From Candidatus Saccharimonadota bacterium (GTDB lineage Bacteria; Patescibacteriota; Saccharimonadia; Saccharimonadales; Saccharimonadaceae): a stretch of DNA of 64,000 nucleotides. Position 1 is the stretch's first letter, and each line of letters opens with the position of its first letter. Below, in pieces: positions 29,733-37,958 of this stretch. The stretch spans positions 186,001 to 250,000 of the forward strand of contig WRHJ01000001.1 of NCBI GenBank assembly GCA_009783305.1, written 5' to 3'. Made by a program: the position numbers and the translations under genes. The notes beneath the pieces are model-generated. The model was not told where the DNA came from. It ran no database searches and worked only from the letters and a program-made list of their open reading frames with translations.

Positions 29733-30019
29733 GATACGAGATTAGGCTTAGTCACGATGCCGGTTTTTTGTCCAATTAATTTGCCGTCTTTATAAAGCAG
29801 TAGGGTTGGCAGGGTTGTGACGCCTAATTTTTGACCGAGTTCCATGTTTTGGCTGATATCAACTTTGCCAATTTTTACTTTGCCGGTAAATTCTGGGGCG
29901 GTCTGGTCTAAGATTGCGGCCATGCGCGGGCATTGGCTGCACCATCCTGCCCAAGCATCGACGAGCACCATGCCCGAGCTGACAAATCCTTGATAGTTAT
30001 CTTTATTTAATTCGGTCAT
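29714..30019 (-). CDS. trxA: Thioredoxin
   Basis: About 101 residues from the ATG at 30019, preceded by GAAAGG. The thioredoxin fold is clear, with active site WCSQC (about residue 26) in place of the usual WCGPC, followed by cis-Pro in TTLPTLLLY (about 70). The changed dipeptide should alter redox potential. Within this operon it is the obvious reductant for the NrdJ C-terminal cysteines. It overlaps both neighbours (17 nt upstream, 19 nt downstream). Confidence 0.93.
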   Translation of the reverse strand: MTELNKDNYQGFVSSGMVLVDAWAGWCSQCPRMAAILDQTAPEFTGKVKIGKVDISQNMELGQKLGVTTLPTLLLYKDGKLIGQKTGIVTKPNLVSWLNQA

Positions 30020-30575
30020 GGAGCGCTGCCTTTCTTTTGTTAGTGATATATGTGTTTGCGTATTGGTAAGCAATGAAGAGCGTTAGCGAGTAAGTGAGAT
30101 CACCTAGTATGGTCCACTTTAAAAATGGTAAGGCATTGATATAGCTGGTAATTTGTCCTGCCAAAGTATGCGGATACATAACTGGTCCGTTGCCACGATA
30201 GAGGAAGACACAGTTAGTAATGAGATAAAATACTAAACTAGCTGCTAGCGAGGTGCCGATGGTGCGTCCCACGCTGTATTTTTTGCGGAGGTAGAACCCA
30301 ATGAAGAAACAAATGAGAAATGAACCGTAAACGATTAAGCGTTGATGCCAGGCGTAGCTCGGCAGGAAGAAATCTGCGATGATCATGCCGATGAGCGGGA
30401 TGGATGCTGCCCATTGGCGGTGGCGGAAGAAATATGCGGAGAACAGAGCTACGGCGGCAACTGGGGTGAAGTTGGGCAGATGCGGTAGTACTCGTGCTGC
30501 TACGATCAGCAGCACTAATCCTAAGGCAACTCCTAAATCAATTAGAAGGCGTCGTCTAGATCGGTGAGTACCCAC
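30003..30575 (-). CDS. DUF6580-like membrane protein, possible cobalamin ECF S component
   Basis: The 190-residue protein starts with GTG (GGAG 8-9 nt upstream) and has five to six membrane segments. Family-like motifs are LPNFTPVAAVALFSAYFF (about 31-48), IIADFFLPSY and WTILGDLTYSLTLF near the end. I relate it to DUF6580, a family similar to substrate-binding (S) components of ECF vitamin transporters. Position between a transcobalamin-like protein and the adenosyltransferase suggests cobalamin as substrate. That is inference. The ATPase and T subunits are not in the window. It overlaps the upstream gene by 34 nt. Confidence 0.7.
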   Translation of the reverse strand: MGTHRSRRRLLIDLGVALGLVLLIVAARVLPHLPNFTPVAAVALFSAYFFRHRQWAASIPLIGMIIADFFLPSYAWHQRLIVYGSFLICFFIGFYLRKKYSVGRTIGTSLAASLVFYLITNCVFLYRGNGPVMYPHTLAGQITSYINALPFLKWTILGDLTYSLTLFIAYQYANTYITNKRKAALHDRIK

Positions 30576-30958
30576 TTTATCTCATCTCCTTCCTGTGCCT
30601 CATAAGTGCCGGCGCCTTCGTTGGCGTAGTCGTCATTAATATAAAATGCCCAATAATGTGTGTCGCCAGCTTCATGTCCAGCAATTGCAGTCACGAAACC
30701 ATCCCAGGTTGGGTGCAAATCTACTCCGCATAAGCTTTGTAAAGTGGCTAGTGCGGTCTCGCCGACTACGCCCTCATATTCTACTGTTACTGGATCTATT
30801 TTCACGACTGGACAAAGCGGGCCAGGCAGGTTGGCTACTGGACTATCGGGCTTACTGATAATCAGCGCTATTGCTACGATTCCCATCGTTAACAGCAAGG
30901 CAATAATACCGGCAATGATAGTCTTTTTGCTAGTTGAAGTTTTTTTATTATCTTTCAT
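30542..30958 (-). CDS. Membrane-anchored DUF4430 (transcobalamin-like) protein
   Basis: About 138 residues from the ATG at 30958, which has AAGGAGG 8 nt upstream. A Lys/Ser/Thr-rich N-terminus and one membrane helix (about 14-37) anchor a small extracellular domain. Family features are VGETALATLQSLCGV, HYWAFYINDDYANEG and EGDEIKWVLTD, which fit DUF4430, related to the beta domain of eukaryotic transcobalamin and intrinsic factor. DUF4430 proteins often accompany cobalamin-type ECF transporters in Firmicutes. Here it would capture corrinoids at the surface and hand them to the membrane protein encoded next. Confidence 0.78.
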   Translation of the reverse strand: MKDNKKTSTSKKTIIAGIIALLLTMGIVAIALIISKPDSPVANLPGPLCPVVKIDPVTVEYEGVVGETALATLQSLCGVDLHPTWDGFVTAIAGHEAGDTHYWAFYINDDYANEGAGTYEAQEGDEIKWVLTDLDDAF

Positions 30959-30986
30959 TTTTAACACCTCCTTATAGTGTTTATTT

Positions 30987-33794
30987 TTATGAACATCCGC
31001 TGGTGCTGCCGCACAGCTCGCAAATATGGCAAGAGCCGGCAGGCCGCATTTTTACGCCGCAGCTAAGGCAGAGGGGGGCATCACCATCGTCATTGGCCAA
31101 GTCGGCAGTTGAATGCACCTCTTTGGTTGATTCGATGTTAAGTTCTAGTTTGGTTTGCTTGTCGGCAGCAATTTGATTTTCTTCGGCTGATTTTTCAGGC
31201 GTGAAGGATTCAGGCAATGGTTCGTAGACGCCGGTGTCAATGGCATGCAGGCGTTCAGTTGTGGAATAGACGCCATAGCCGCTGCGGACATCAAACGGCA
31301 GGTGGTCGAGTGCGAGGCGGCGGAAAATATAGTCGACGAGGGACTTGGCAAATGGGATGTCTGGATCGTCAGTCATGCCGGCAGGTTCAAATTGCATATT
31401 GGCAAATTTTTTGACGTAAGTTTCCAGCGGTACGCCATATTGTAAGCCTAGCGATACGCAAATAGCTAAGGTATCCATGATTCCGGATAGTGTGCTGCCC
31501 TGTTTGGATAGTTTGACGAAGAGTTCGCCGAGATCGCCATCTTCGTGTACGCCGGAGGTCATGTAACCCTCGGCTCCACCGACACTAAATGAATAAGTAT
31601 GGCCAACGCGCTTGCGCGGCAGTCGGCGGCGAGTGAAGACTTGGCCTTGCGCGAGAGCTACGACGTTGGTATCTTCTTTGTCCTTTTTATCACTGAGCGG
31701 CTGGCTGGCTTTGCAGTTGTCGCGATAAATGGCGATGGCTTTGAGGCCTAGTTTCCAACCTTGCAGGTAGATTTCTTTGACGTCTTCGACAGTGGCGTTT
31801 TCGGGCATATTGACAGTTTTACTGATGGCGCCGGACAAAAATGGCTGCACAGCCGACATCATCTGGATATGGCCCATTGGCTTGATGGCGCGCTGCCCAA
31901 CGGCACAGTCAAAGATGGCATAGTGTTCCGGTTTGAGATTGGGGGCATCTACAGCTACGCCGGTGTCAGTGATGTGGTTGATAATAACCTGGATTTGATC
32001 TCTGTCATATTCTAAAGTAGTCAAAGCGCGCGGGATGGACTGATTAACGATTTGCATAGAACCGCCGCCAACTAATTTTTTGTATTTGACCAGACTGAAA
32101 TCTGGCTCGATGCCGGTGGTGTCGCAGTCCATCATGAAACCGATGGTGCCGGTGGGCGCGAGCAGGCTGGCTTGGCAGTTGCGGTAACCGCACTGTTGGC
32201 CAATTTCTAAGGCCTCTTGCCATTGTTCGCTGGCAGATTCAAAGATATCGTTGAGATTGACATGGACTTCTAGTCCGTCGGAATTTAGAGCGGCGGCTTC
32301 GGAAGCGCTGGCATGTTTTTTGATGATTTTCAGTTGATCTTTAGCGTTGCGCTCGTAATTTTTGTACGCACCAACGGCACCAGCCATTTCGGCGGAGCGG
32401 CGATAGGCGGCGGCAGTCATCAAACTGGTGATGCCGGCGGCAATGGCGCGTCCTTCGTCAGAATCGTACGGTACGCCTACGGTCATAAGCAGAGCGCCGA
32501 GGTTGGCATAGCCAATACCTAGGGCGCGGAAATCTTTGGTGTTTTGGGTGATTTTATCAGTTGGGAATTCACCAAAAGTAACCGATATGTCCATAGCGGT
32601 GAAGATAACTTCTACGGCGGCTATGAAACGTTTGGCATCAAATTTGCCATCGTCCTTGAGGAATTTGAGTAAGTTTATGCTGGCCAGGTTGCAAGAGGAA
32701 TTGTCGATAGACATGAATTCTGAGCAGGGGTTGCTGGCGGTAATTTTGCCTTCTTTGGGTATAGTGTGCCAGTTATTGATGATGTCATCGTACTGAATGC
32801 CTGGGTCGGCGCAGGCCCAAGCAGCTTCGCATAATTTATCCCAGATATCGCGGGCTTTATGAGTTTCGATGGGCTTATTGTTGGTGCGGGCAAGTAATTC
32901 AAAATCGCCATCGGCTTCAACAGCGCGCATAAATTTGTTGGATACGCGGACGGAGTTGTTAGCATTTTGATACTGCACAGAGTAAGTGTCTTTGCCGTCT
33001 ACGCCCATGTCGAAACCGGCGGCTTGCAGAGCGCGGATTTTTTCTTCTTCGTGCACCTTGGTATCAATAAAATCTAAGATATCGGGATGGTCGACGTCGA
33101 GTACGACCATTTTGGCAGCGCGTCGGGTGGCGCCGCCGGACGCAATGGTCCCGGCGGATGCATCTGCACCTCGCATAAATGATACGGGTCCAGAAGCAAT
33201 ACCGCCGGTGCTAAGTCCTTCTTTGCGGGAACGAATTTTGGACAGGTTGACTCCCGCACCTGAGCCGCGCTTGAAGATGCGGCCCTCTTCTACATACCAA
33301 TTCAAAATGTCTTCCATGGAATCGTTGACGGATAAGATGAAGCAGGCGGAAACTTGTTGCGAGGCGCCGGTCGCGCCCACGTTGAACCAGACTGGAGAGT
33401 TAAATGAGAAATACTGGTGCAGCAGCATCCAGGTTAATTCATCACTGAAGATTTCGGCGTCTTTTTTACTGGCAAAATATTTGCTGTTGATGCCGCAATT
33501 GACATATTCTTTGACGACACGGTCAATCAACTGCTTGAGAGATTTTTCGCGATCTTTGGTGCCCAGTTTGCCACGAAAATATTTACTGGCTACGATTTGC
33601 GTAGCATTAATACTCCAAAAATCTGGGAACTCCACGCCCTTTTGTTCAAAATTGACTTTGCCATCACGCCAGTTAGTCATGACGACATCGCGTTTTTCCC
33701 ATGTGACTTCGTCGTATGGGTGCACGCCAGCGGTAGAAAATGTGCGCTTGAACTTGATTCTGCCGTGCTCGCGCACGCCGTCTTGCTCGGGCAT
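30987..33794 (-). CDS. nrdJ: Adenosylcobalamin-dependent (class II) ribonucleotide reductase
   Basis: The 935-residue protein has the large NrdJ layout. Key features are QQVSACFILSV (first redox Cys, about 146), the specificity region around 240-260, the thiyl-radical signature NPCSEF (about 365), the MAPTG-like LLAPTGTIGF and a C-terminal Cys cluster (CLSCGVKM, CHICELCGSTSGCS) that relays electrons from thioredoxin. It reduces ribonucleotides using adenosylcobalamin and needs no oxygen. It leads an operon with cobalamin uptake, thioredoxin and adenosyltransferase genes. The start has AAGGAGG 10 nt upstream. Two NrdR-box-like palindromes flank its promoter. Confidence 0.96.
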   Translation of the reverse strand: MPEQDGVREHGRIKFKRTFSTAGVHPYDEVTWEKRDVVMTNWRDGKVNFEQKGVEFPDFWSINATQIVASKYFRGKLGTKDREKSLKQLIDRVVKEYVNCGINSKYFASKKDAEIFSDELTWMLLHQYFSFNSPVWFNVGATGASQQVSACFILSVNDSMEDILNWYVEEGRIFKRGSGAGVNLSKIRSRKEGLSTGGIASGPVSFMRGADASAGTIASGGATRRAAKMVVLDVDHPDILDFIDTKVHEEEKIRALQAAGFDMGVDGKDTYSVQYQNANNSVRVSNKFMRAVEADGDFELLARTNNKPIETHKARDIWDKLCEAAWACADPGIQYDDIINNWHTIPKEGKITASNPCSEFMSIDNSSCNLASINLLKFLKDDGKFDAKRFIAAVEVIFTAMDISVTFGEFPTDKITQNTKDFRALGIGYANLGALLMTVGVPYDSDEGRAIAAGITSLMTAAAYRRSAEMAGAVGAYKNYERNAKDQLKIIKKHASASEAAALNSDGLEVHVNLNDIFESASEQWQEALEIGQQCGYRNCQASLLAPTGTIGFMMDCDTTGIEPDFSLVKYKKLVGGGSMQIVNQSIPRALTTLEYDRDQIQVIINHITDTGVAVDAPNLKPEHYAIFDCAVGQRAIKPMGHIQMMSAVQPFLSGAISKTVNMPENATVEDVKEIYLQGWKLGLKAIAIYRDNCKASQPLSDKKDKEDTNVVALAQGQVFTRRRLPRKRVGHTYSFSVGGAEGYMTSGVHEDGDLGELFVKLSKQGSTLSGIMDTLAICVSLGLQYGVPLETYVKKFANMQFEPAGMTDDPDIPFAKSLVDYIFRRLALDHLPFDVRSGYGVYSTTERLHAIDTGVYEPLPESFTPEKSAEENQIAADKQTKLELNIESTKEVHSTADLANDDGDAPLCLSCGVKMRPAGSCHICELCGSTSGCS

Positions 33795-33860
33795 GATAAA
33801 TTAACCTCCTTGATTTACCTTAGATAGATGTTTGTTTGTCCCACTCAACATTGGGTCAAA

Positions 33861-33876
33861 ACACTATATATGGTGT
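33861..33876. promoter_or_regulatory. NrdR box 1
   Basis: ACACTATATATGGTGT differs from the NrdR box consensus ACACTATATATAGTGT at one position. It lies just downstream of the predicted nrdJ transcription start. Confidence 0.75.
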
Positions 33877-33885
33877 TTGATTATT

Positions 33886-33914
33886 AGTGTATAGCGCTAT
33901 ATATAGCGTGTCAA
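33886..33914 (-). promoter_or_regulatory. nrdJ operon promoter
   Basis: TTGACA (33909-33914), 17 bp, TACACT (33886-33891) on the minus strand. NrdR box 2 fills the spacer and box 1 begins about 10 nt downstream of the -10. A leader of about 85 nt follows with AAGGAGG. I see no cobalamin riboswitch in it. Confidence 0.6.
33894..33909. promoter_or_regulatory. NrdR box 2
   Basis: GCGCTATATATAGCGT is a palindrome matching the CTATATATAG core of NrdR boxes. It is 33 bp (about three helical turns) from box 1, a typical paired arrangement. Confidence 0.65.
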
Positions 33915-33920
33915 GCGTTT

Positions 33921-35957
33921 TTAGCGTGTATTATTTACAACGGATACTTCAAGCGGTTTGATATTGATGGGCGTGGTAATGATAATGTCGGTACCACCAG
34001 CGGAGCGAGGAGTGGCGGAAATATTGCCGCCAGTATAGGTAAGGATGAGGCGGTCAAGGAAGAGGCTTAAGCCGAGACCTTCATAGCCAAAGTCGACAGC
34101 AGATTCGGCGCGGGAGAAGGGCTTAAAGAGTTGGTCAAGCTTGGCGGGATCAATGCCGCGGCCATTGTCGCTAACTTTGACGCGGATGGTCTTGCTTTGC
34201 GGGTGGCTGGAAATGGCGATGTGGCCGCCAGAGTTGGAGAATTTGATGGCATTGTCAAGGACGGAATTAATGACGAAGGTGAAGAGCGATTCGTTTTGGG
34301 TAAGGGATATGTTGCCGACCGAGTTTTGGACAGTGATTTTTTTGTCAGTGAGGCGAGTTTGTTCATTGGCAATGACATTGTCGACAGTAGTTTTGAGATT
34401 GAAGGTGGTGGCGCCGCGATTGCCGCCGGTTCTGACAAACGGCAGGACGACGAATTTGCTATAAACGTCTTTGAGGCGAGAAAGGCCGTCGGAGTAAAGA
34501 GTGTAAGGTTTGGAGGGCGGGTAAGATGCGTTGTTGACGCGGAGAGAATTTAGAGCAATGCCAATTTGGGCAGTTTGTTGTTCGATGAACTGATTGCGGG
34601 TGTCGTCAATGGCGCGTTCGTGAGCAATGAGGGCGTCTTTCTCTTGACGGAGTTTCTTCTGAATATGATAATTGCGGACGATGAGATAGAGTGCAACGAT
34701 AAAGGCGATGATGATAAATAACTGGAAGAGAGCGTTGGTAATACCGATTTCGCGATCACCAACCACACCGATGAGGAAGTTGATGATGAGGGTGAGGACG
34801 ATAGAAAGGACGATAGGCACCCAGAAGAAGCCGGAACGCCAAAATGGTTTGGGTTTGGCGACGGATGGTGCGGCGGGAGTATTTAGTGATGCGTTGGTCT
34901 CGGTAGAAGCGAGGCTGCTGCTGATTTGATCGCTGAGGGTTTTGAGAGCTTCGTTTAAGCTATTGGAATCTGCCCGGGTAATGTCGCCAGAGCCAATCAT
35001 GAGAGGGATACTGTCTTTCATGGTGGCGATAGGTGTGCGGAGATAATGGGAGGCGAGGGCCATAAAGTTCTCTTTTTCTTCTGCAATACTCTGTTCGCGT
35101 TTGTAGAAAGCCATAAGACGGCGTTTGTAGAGATACTCTCGGATAGATTGCGGTATGGGGATAAGGATGAAGATGAGAGCGAGTATAAATATGTAGAGCG
35201 GGAGCTGATTGACGACATCAGCGGGTAAATCGCGGAAGAAATCTTTGATGAAGTCTGGAACAAGACTGACGAGGAAACGGCCAAAATCTTGGAGGAAGTC
35301 AGGAAGATTTTTGAGCGGAGGCTCTTGCGGAGTAGGAGTGGGAGCGGGAGGAGTAGGCGGCTGCGGAGTGGATTGGCGATAGCAGTTGCCGTCAGCAGTG
35401 CGATAATAACCTTCTGGGACTACAGTTTGAATGCCAGGAAGGTTGGGGCAAAGATCATCGTCACTGGTATCAGGTGGTTCGGGAATACAAGAGTTGGTAT
35501 CTGGATCTAGGGTATAGCCGTCTGGTACGGAAGTTTGGACGCCAGGAAGGTTGGGGCAAAGATCAACTGGCGGGGTGGGTGGGGTAGGCTGGCGGTAGCA
35601 GTTACCGTCAGAAGTGCGGTAATAACCTTCTGGGACCACAAGTTGGATGCCTGGTAGATTGAGGCACATGTCTACGGGGGGCGGAGGAGGATATACGCAA
35701 TTACCGCCGCCATCGATAATCATACCAGGGGGGACTGATGGTTGGATGCCAGGCAGGTTGGGACAAGCATCGAAGGGCGGCTCAATTGGGTTTGTGATTT
35801 CAAATCCGATTTGGATATCGTTGGAGCCAGCGTATACAGTATTTATAAATAATAAAAGTGGCGTGACGATAAAAAGGAGGACTAAGCCCAAACTGCCAGC
35901 CCTTATTTGCCGATGACGATGTGATTTTTGGTTGGTGTTTGTTTTGTGGACACGCAC
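33921..35957 (-). CDS. Sensor kinase-like membrane protein with four extracellular Cys repeats
   Basis: The 678-residue protein has an N-terminal signal/TM (about 20-42) and four repeats of the form CPNLPGIQ..VPEGYY....GNC (about residues 63-195) separated by Pro-rich linkers. A TM follows (about 255-275), then an H-box-like ALASHYLRTPIATMKD (about 308), two more TM helices (about 383-405 and 415-438), a coiled coil and a HATPase_c domain (DNAIKFSNSGG, VSDNGRGI, GYEGLGLSLFL). It is probably a histidine kinase sensing an extracellular cue. The H-box and ATPase are separated by membrane helices, which is odd. Start codon GTG. No regulator is adjacent. Confidence 0.75.
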   Translation of the reverse strand: MRVHKTNTNQKSHRHRQIRAGSLGLVLLFIVTPLLLFINTVYAGSNDIQIGFEITNPIEPPFDACPNLPGIQPSVPPGMIIDGGGNCVYPPPPPVDMCLNLPGIQLVVPEGYYRTSDGNCYRQPTPPTPPVDLCPNLPGVQTSVPDGYTLDPDTNSCIPEPPDTSDDDLCPNLPGIQTVVPEGYYRTADGNCYRQSTPQPPTPPAPTPTPQEPPLKNLPDFLQDFGRFLVSLVPDFIKDFFRDLPADVVNQLPLYIFILALIFILIPIPQSIREYLYKRRLMAFYKREQSIAEEKENFMALASHYLRTPIATMKDSIPLMIGSGDITRADSNSLNEALKTLSDQISSSLASTETNASLNTPAAPSVAKPKPFWRSGFFWVPIVLSIVLTLIINFLIGVVGDREIGITNALFQLFIIIAFIVALYLIVRNYHIQKKLRQEKDALIAHERAIDDTRNQFIEQQTAQIGIALNSLRVNNASYPPSKPYTLYSDGLSRLKDVYSKFVVLPFVRTGGNRGATTFNLKTTVDNVIANEQTRLTDKKITVQNSVGNISLTQNESLFTFVINSVLDNAIKFSNSGGHIAISSHPQSKTIRVKVSDNGRGIDPAKLDQLFKPFSRAESAVDFGYEGLGLSLFLDRLILTYTGGNISATPRSAGGTDIIITTPINIKPLEVSVVNNTR

Positions 35958-36050
35958 AACGATTGGCCTCTACTATTACCAGTCCTTGATATGATCCACT
36001 TACTCTGCCTATAATACTAGCGCTTATTTGTTAAAATGTCAAGAGTAATA

Positions 36051-36056
36051 TAGAAT
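36051..36056 (+). promoter_or_regulatory. alaS -10 box, leaderless
   Basis: TAGAAT with exactly 6 nt to the ATG at 36063. The spacer 35958-36062 also holds a TTGACA-like element for the divergent kinase gene. Confidence 0.45.
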
Positions 36057-36062
36057 AATGGG

Positions 36063-37937
36063 ATGAACGCAAACGAAGTAAGACAGAAATATTTAGATTT
36101 TATGAAAAAGAAGGGGCATGTGGAAATTGCCCCGGCGCCATTGGTGCTGGAGGGTGATCCGACGACGCTGTTTACTGGTTCGGGGATGCAACCGCTGATG
36201 CCGTATTTGTTGGGTGAGCCGCATCCAGACGGCAAGCGCTTGGTAGATTCGCAGCCTTGCATGCGACTGCAAGATATTGAAGATGTAGGCGATCCGCGGC
36301 ATACGACAGTTTTTGAGATGCTGGGCAACTGGTCGTTGGGTGATTATTTCAAAGAGGAGCAGATTCGAAATTTCTTTGAGTTTTTGACAGCTGAGATTGG
36401 ACTGGATCCGCGGAAGATTTATGTGACGTGTTTTGCTGGGGATGAAAAATATGGCATACCGCGCGACGATGAGGCAGCGGAAATTTGGAAACAACTGTTC
36501 GCCGAAACAGATATAAAAGCGGAAATAACTGAAATTGGAACGGCGGAAAATGGCGCCAAGCGCGGCATTGCTGAGGGCGAACGAATTTTCTTCTACAATG
36601 ACAAGGAAAACTGGTGGTCGCGCGGCGGCGGAATTGAAAGTACGCCAATCGGCGATCCATGCGGACCAGATAGCGAGGTGTTTTATGATTTTGGCGAGGA
36701 AAATCAGGATGAGGCTAAATATGGCAAATCGCATCCAGCGTCGGATGGAGCACGGTTCATGGAGATCGGCAACCAAGTGTTTATGCAATATCGCCGGCTG
36801 CCGGATGGAAGTTTTGAAGAGCTAGCAAATAAAAATGTGGATTTCGGTGGCGGGCTGGAACGGATTACAGCGGCGAGCTTGGATAGTTATGATGTGTTTA
36901 GAATTTCCTTGCTGAAGCCGATTGTAGATAAATTGGCGCAGTTGAGCCACAAAGATTACGAAAGTAATACTTCGGATATGCGGATTATCGCTGATCATTT
37001 GCGCGGGGCTTATTTGCTGTCAGCGCAAGGCTTGACGCCGAGCAATAAGCAGCAAGGTTATGCGCTGAGGCGATTGATCCGCCGGGCGATTTTGAAGGCG
37101 CTACATCTGGGCATTGAGCAGAATTTCTTGCAGGAAGTAATACCGATTGTGGCGGAAAATTATAGTTCCCTGCCGGCAGAGATTTTGACGCATCGCGATC
37201 AAGTAGAATTAATTTTGGAAAAAGAAGAAAAGGTATTTAGGCAAACCTTGAATCGCGGTATTCGCGAATTGCATAAACTGAAGGCGCAGGGGTTGACTGG
37301 CGTGGAGCTGTTCAAGTTGCAGGATACGTATGGTTTCCCATTGGAATTGTCAGTTGAGGAGGCGTATCGACAAAATATTGATTTGAGTAAAAACTGGAGG
37401 GCTGAGTTTGACGAAGAACTGCGGAAGCAGCGCGAGCGCAGCCAGACTGCTAGCAAGGGCATGTTCAAAGGCGGTTTGGAAGACCAGGGCGAGCAGACGG
37501 TAAAATATCACACCACGGCGCATTTAGTATTGGCAGCGATGCAAAAATTGATTGATCCGAATATTGATCAAAAAGGTGCGAATATCACGCATGAACGGCT
37601 GCGGTTCGATTTTGGCATCGAACGCAAGTTGGAACCGGAGGAAATTGCAAAAATCGAAAAACAAGTGAATGAGTGGATAGAAGCAGATTTGCCGGTGACG
37701 CATGCGGAATATGATAAAGATTACGCGCGAAATGTGTTGAAGGCGCATGGACAGTTTTGGGATCGATATCCGGATAAGGTAACTGTGTATATGGTTGGTG
37801 ATGAAAAAAATCCGGTGAGCGTGGAGATTTGCGGCGGGCCGCACGTGGAGCGTACTGGCGGATTGGGCAAGTTCAGAATTGTGAAGGAAGAATCTTCGGC
37901 AAGGGGCGTGCGTCGAATCAAAGCCATACTTGAATAA
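36063..37937 (+). CDS. alaS: Alanyl-tRNA synthetase lacking the C-Ala domain
   Basis: The product is 624 residues; most bacterial AlaRS are about 870-880. The class II catalytic core is complete (GSGMQPLMPYL, RLQDIEDVG, FEMLGNWSLGDYF). The editing domain has its zinc ligands in HTTAH (about residue 480) and CGGPH (about 600). The protein ends shortly after the editing domain (ARGVRRIKAILE), so the C-Ala/DHHA1 domain used for tRNA binding and dimerisation is absent. The stop is clean and followed by an independent promoter, so this is a natural short form rather than a frameshift. Short AlaRS forms are known in some CPR bacteria. Confidence 0.95.
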   Translation: MNANEVRQKYLDFMKKKGHVEIAPAPLVLEGDPTTLFTGSGMQPLMPYLLGEPHPDGKRLVDSQPCMRLQDIEDVGDPRHTTVFEMLGNWSLGDYFKEEQIRNFFEFLTAEIGLDPRKIYVTCFAGDEKYGIPRDDEAAEIWKQLFAETDIKAEITEIGTAENGAKRGIAEGERIFFYNDKENWWSRGGGIESTPIGDPCGPDSEVFYDFGEENQDEAKYGKSHPASDGARFMEIGNQVFMQYRRLPDGSFEELANKNVDFGGGLERITAASLDSYDVFRISLLKPIVDKLAQLSHKDYESNTSDMRIIADHLRGAYLLSAQGLTPSNKQQGYALRRLIRRAILKALHLGIEQNFLQEVIPIVAENYSSLPAEILTHRDQVELILEKEEKVFRQTLNRGIRELHKLKAQGLTGVELFKLQDTYGFPLELSVEEAYRQNIDLSKNWRAEFDEELRKQRERSQTASKGMFKGGLEDQGEQTVKYHTTAHLVLAAMQKLIDPNIDQKGANITHERLRFDFGIERKLEPEEIAKIEKQVNEWIEADLPVTHAEYDKDYARNVLKAHGQFWDRYPDKVTVYMVGDEKNPVSVEICGGPHVERTGGLGKFRIVKEESSARGVRRIKAILE

Positions 37938-37946
37938 TTTCTGTGG

Positions 37947-37952
37947 TACAAT
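37947..37952 (+). promoter_or_regulatory. ftsA extended -10 box, leaderless
   Basis: TGG-TACAAT with 6 nt to the ATG at 37959. Confidence 0.65.
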
Positions 37953-37958
37953 TAAACC

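Noticed and set aside
33795-33920. Possible cobalamin riboswitch in the nrdJ leader
   Set aside because: The leader is only about 85 nt and lacks the B12-box and the multi-stem core; the palindromes fit NrdR boxes better.
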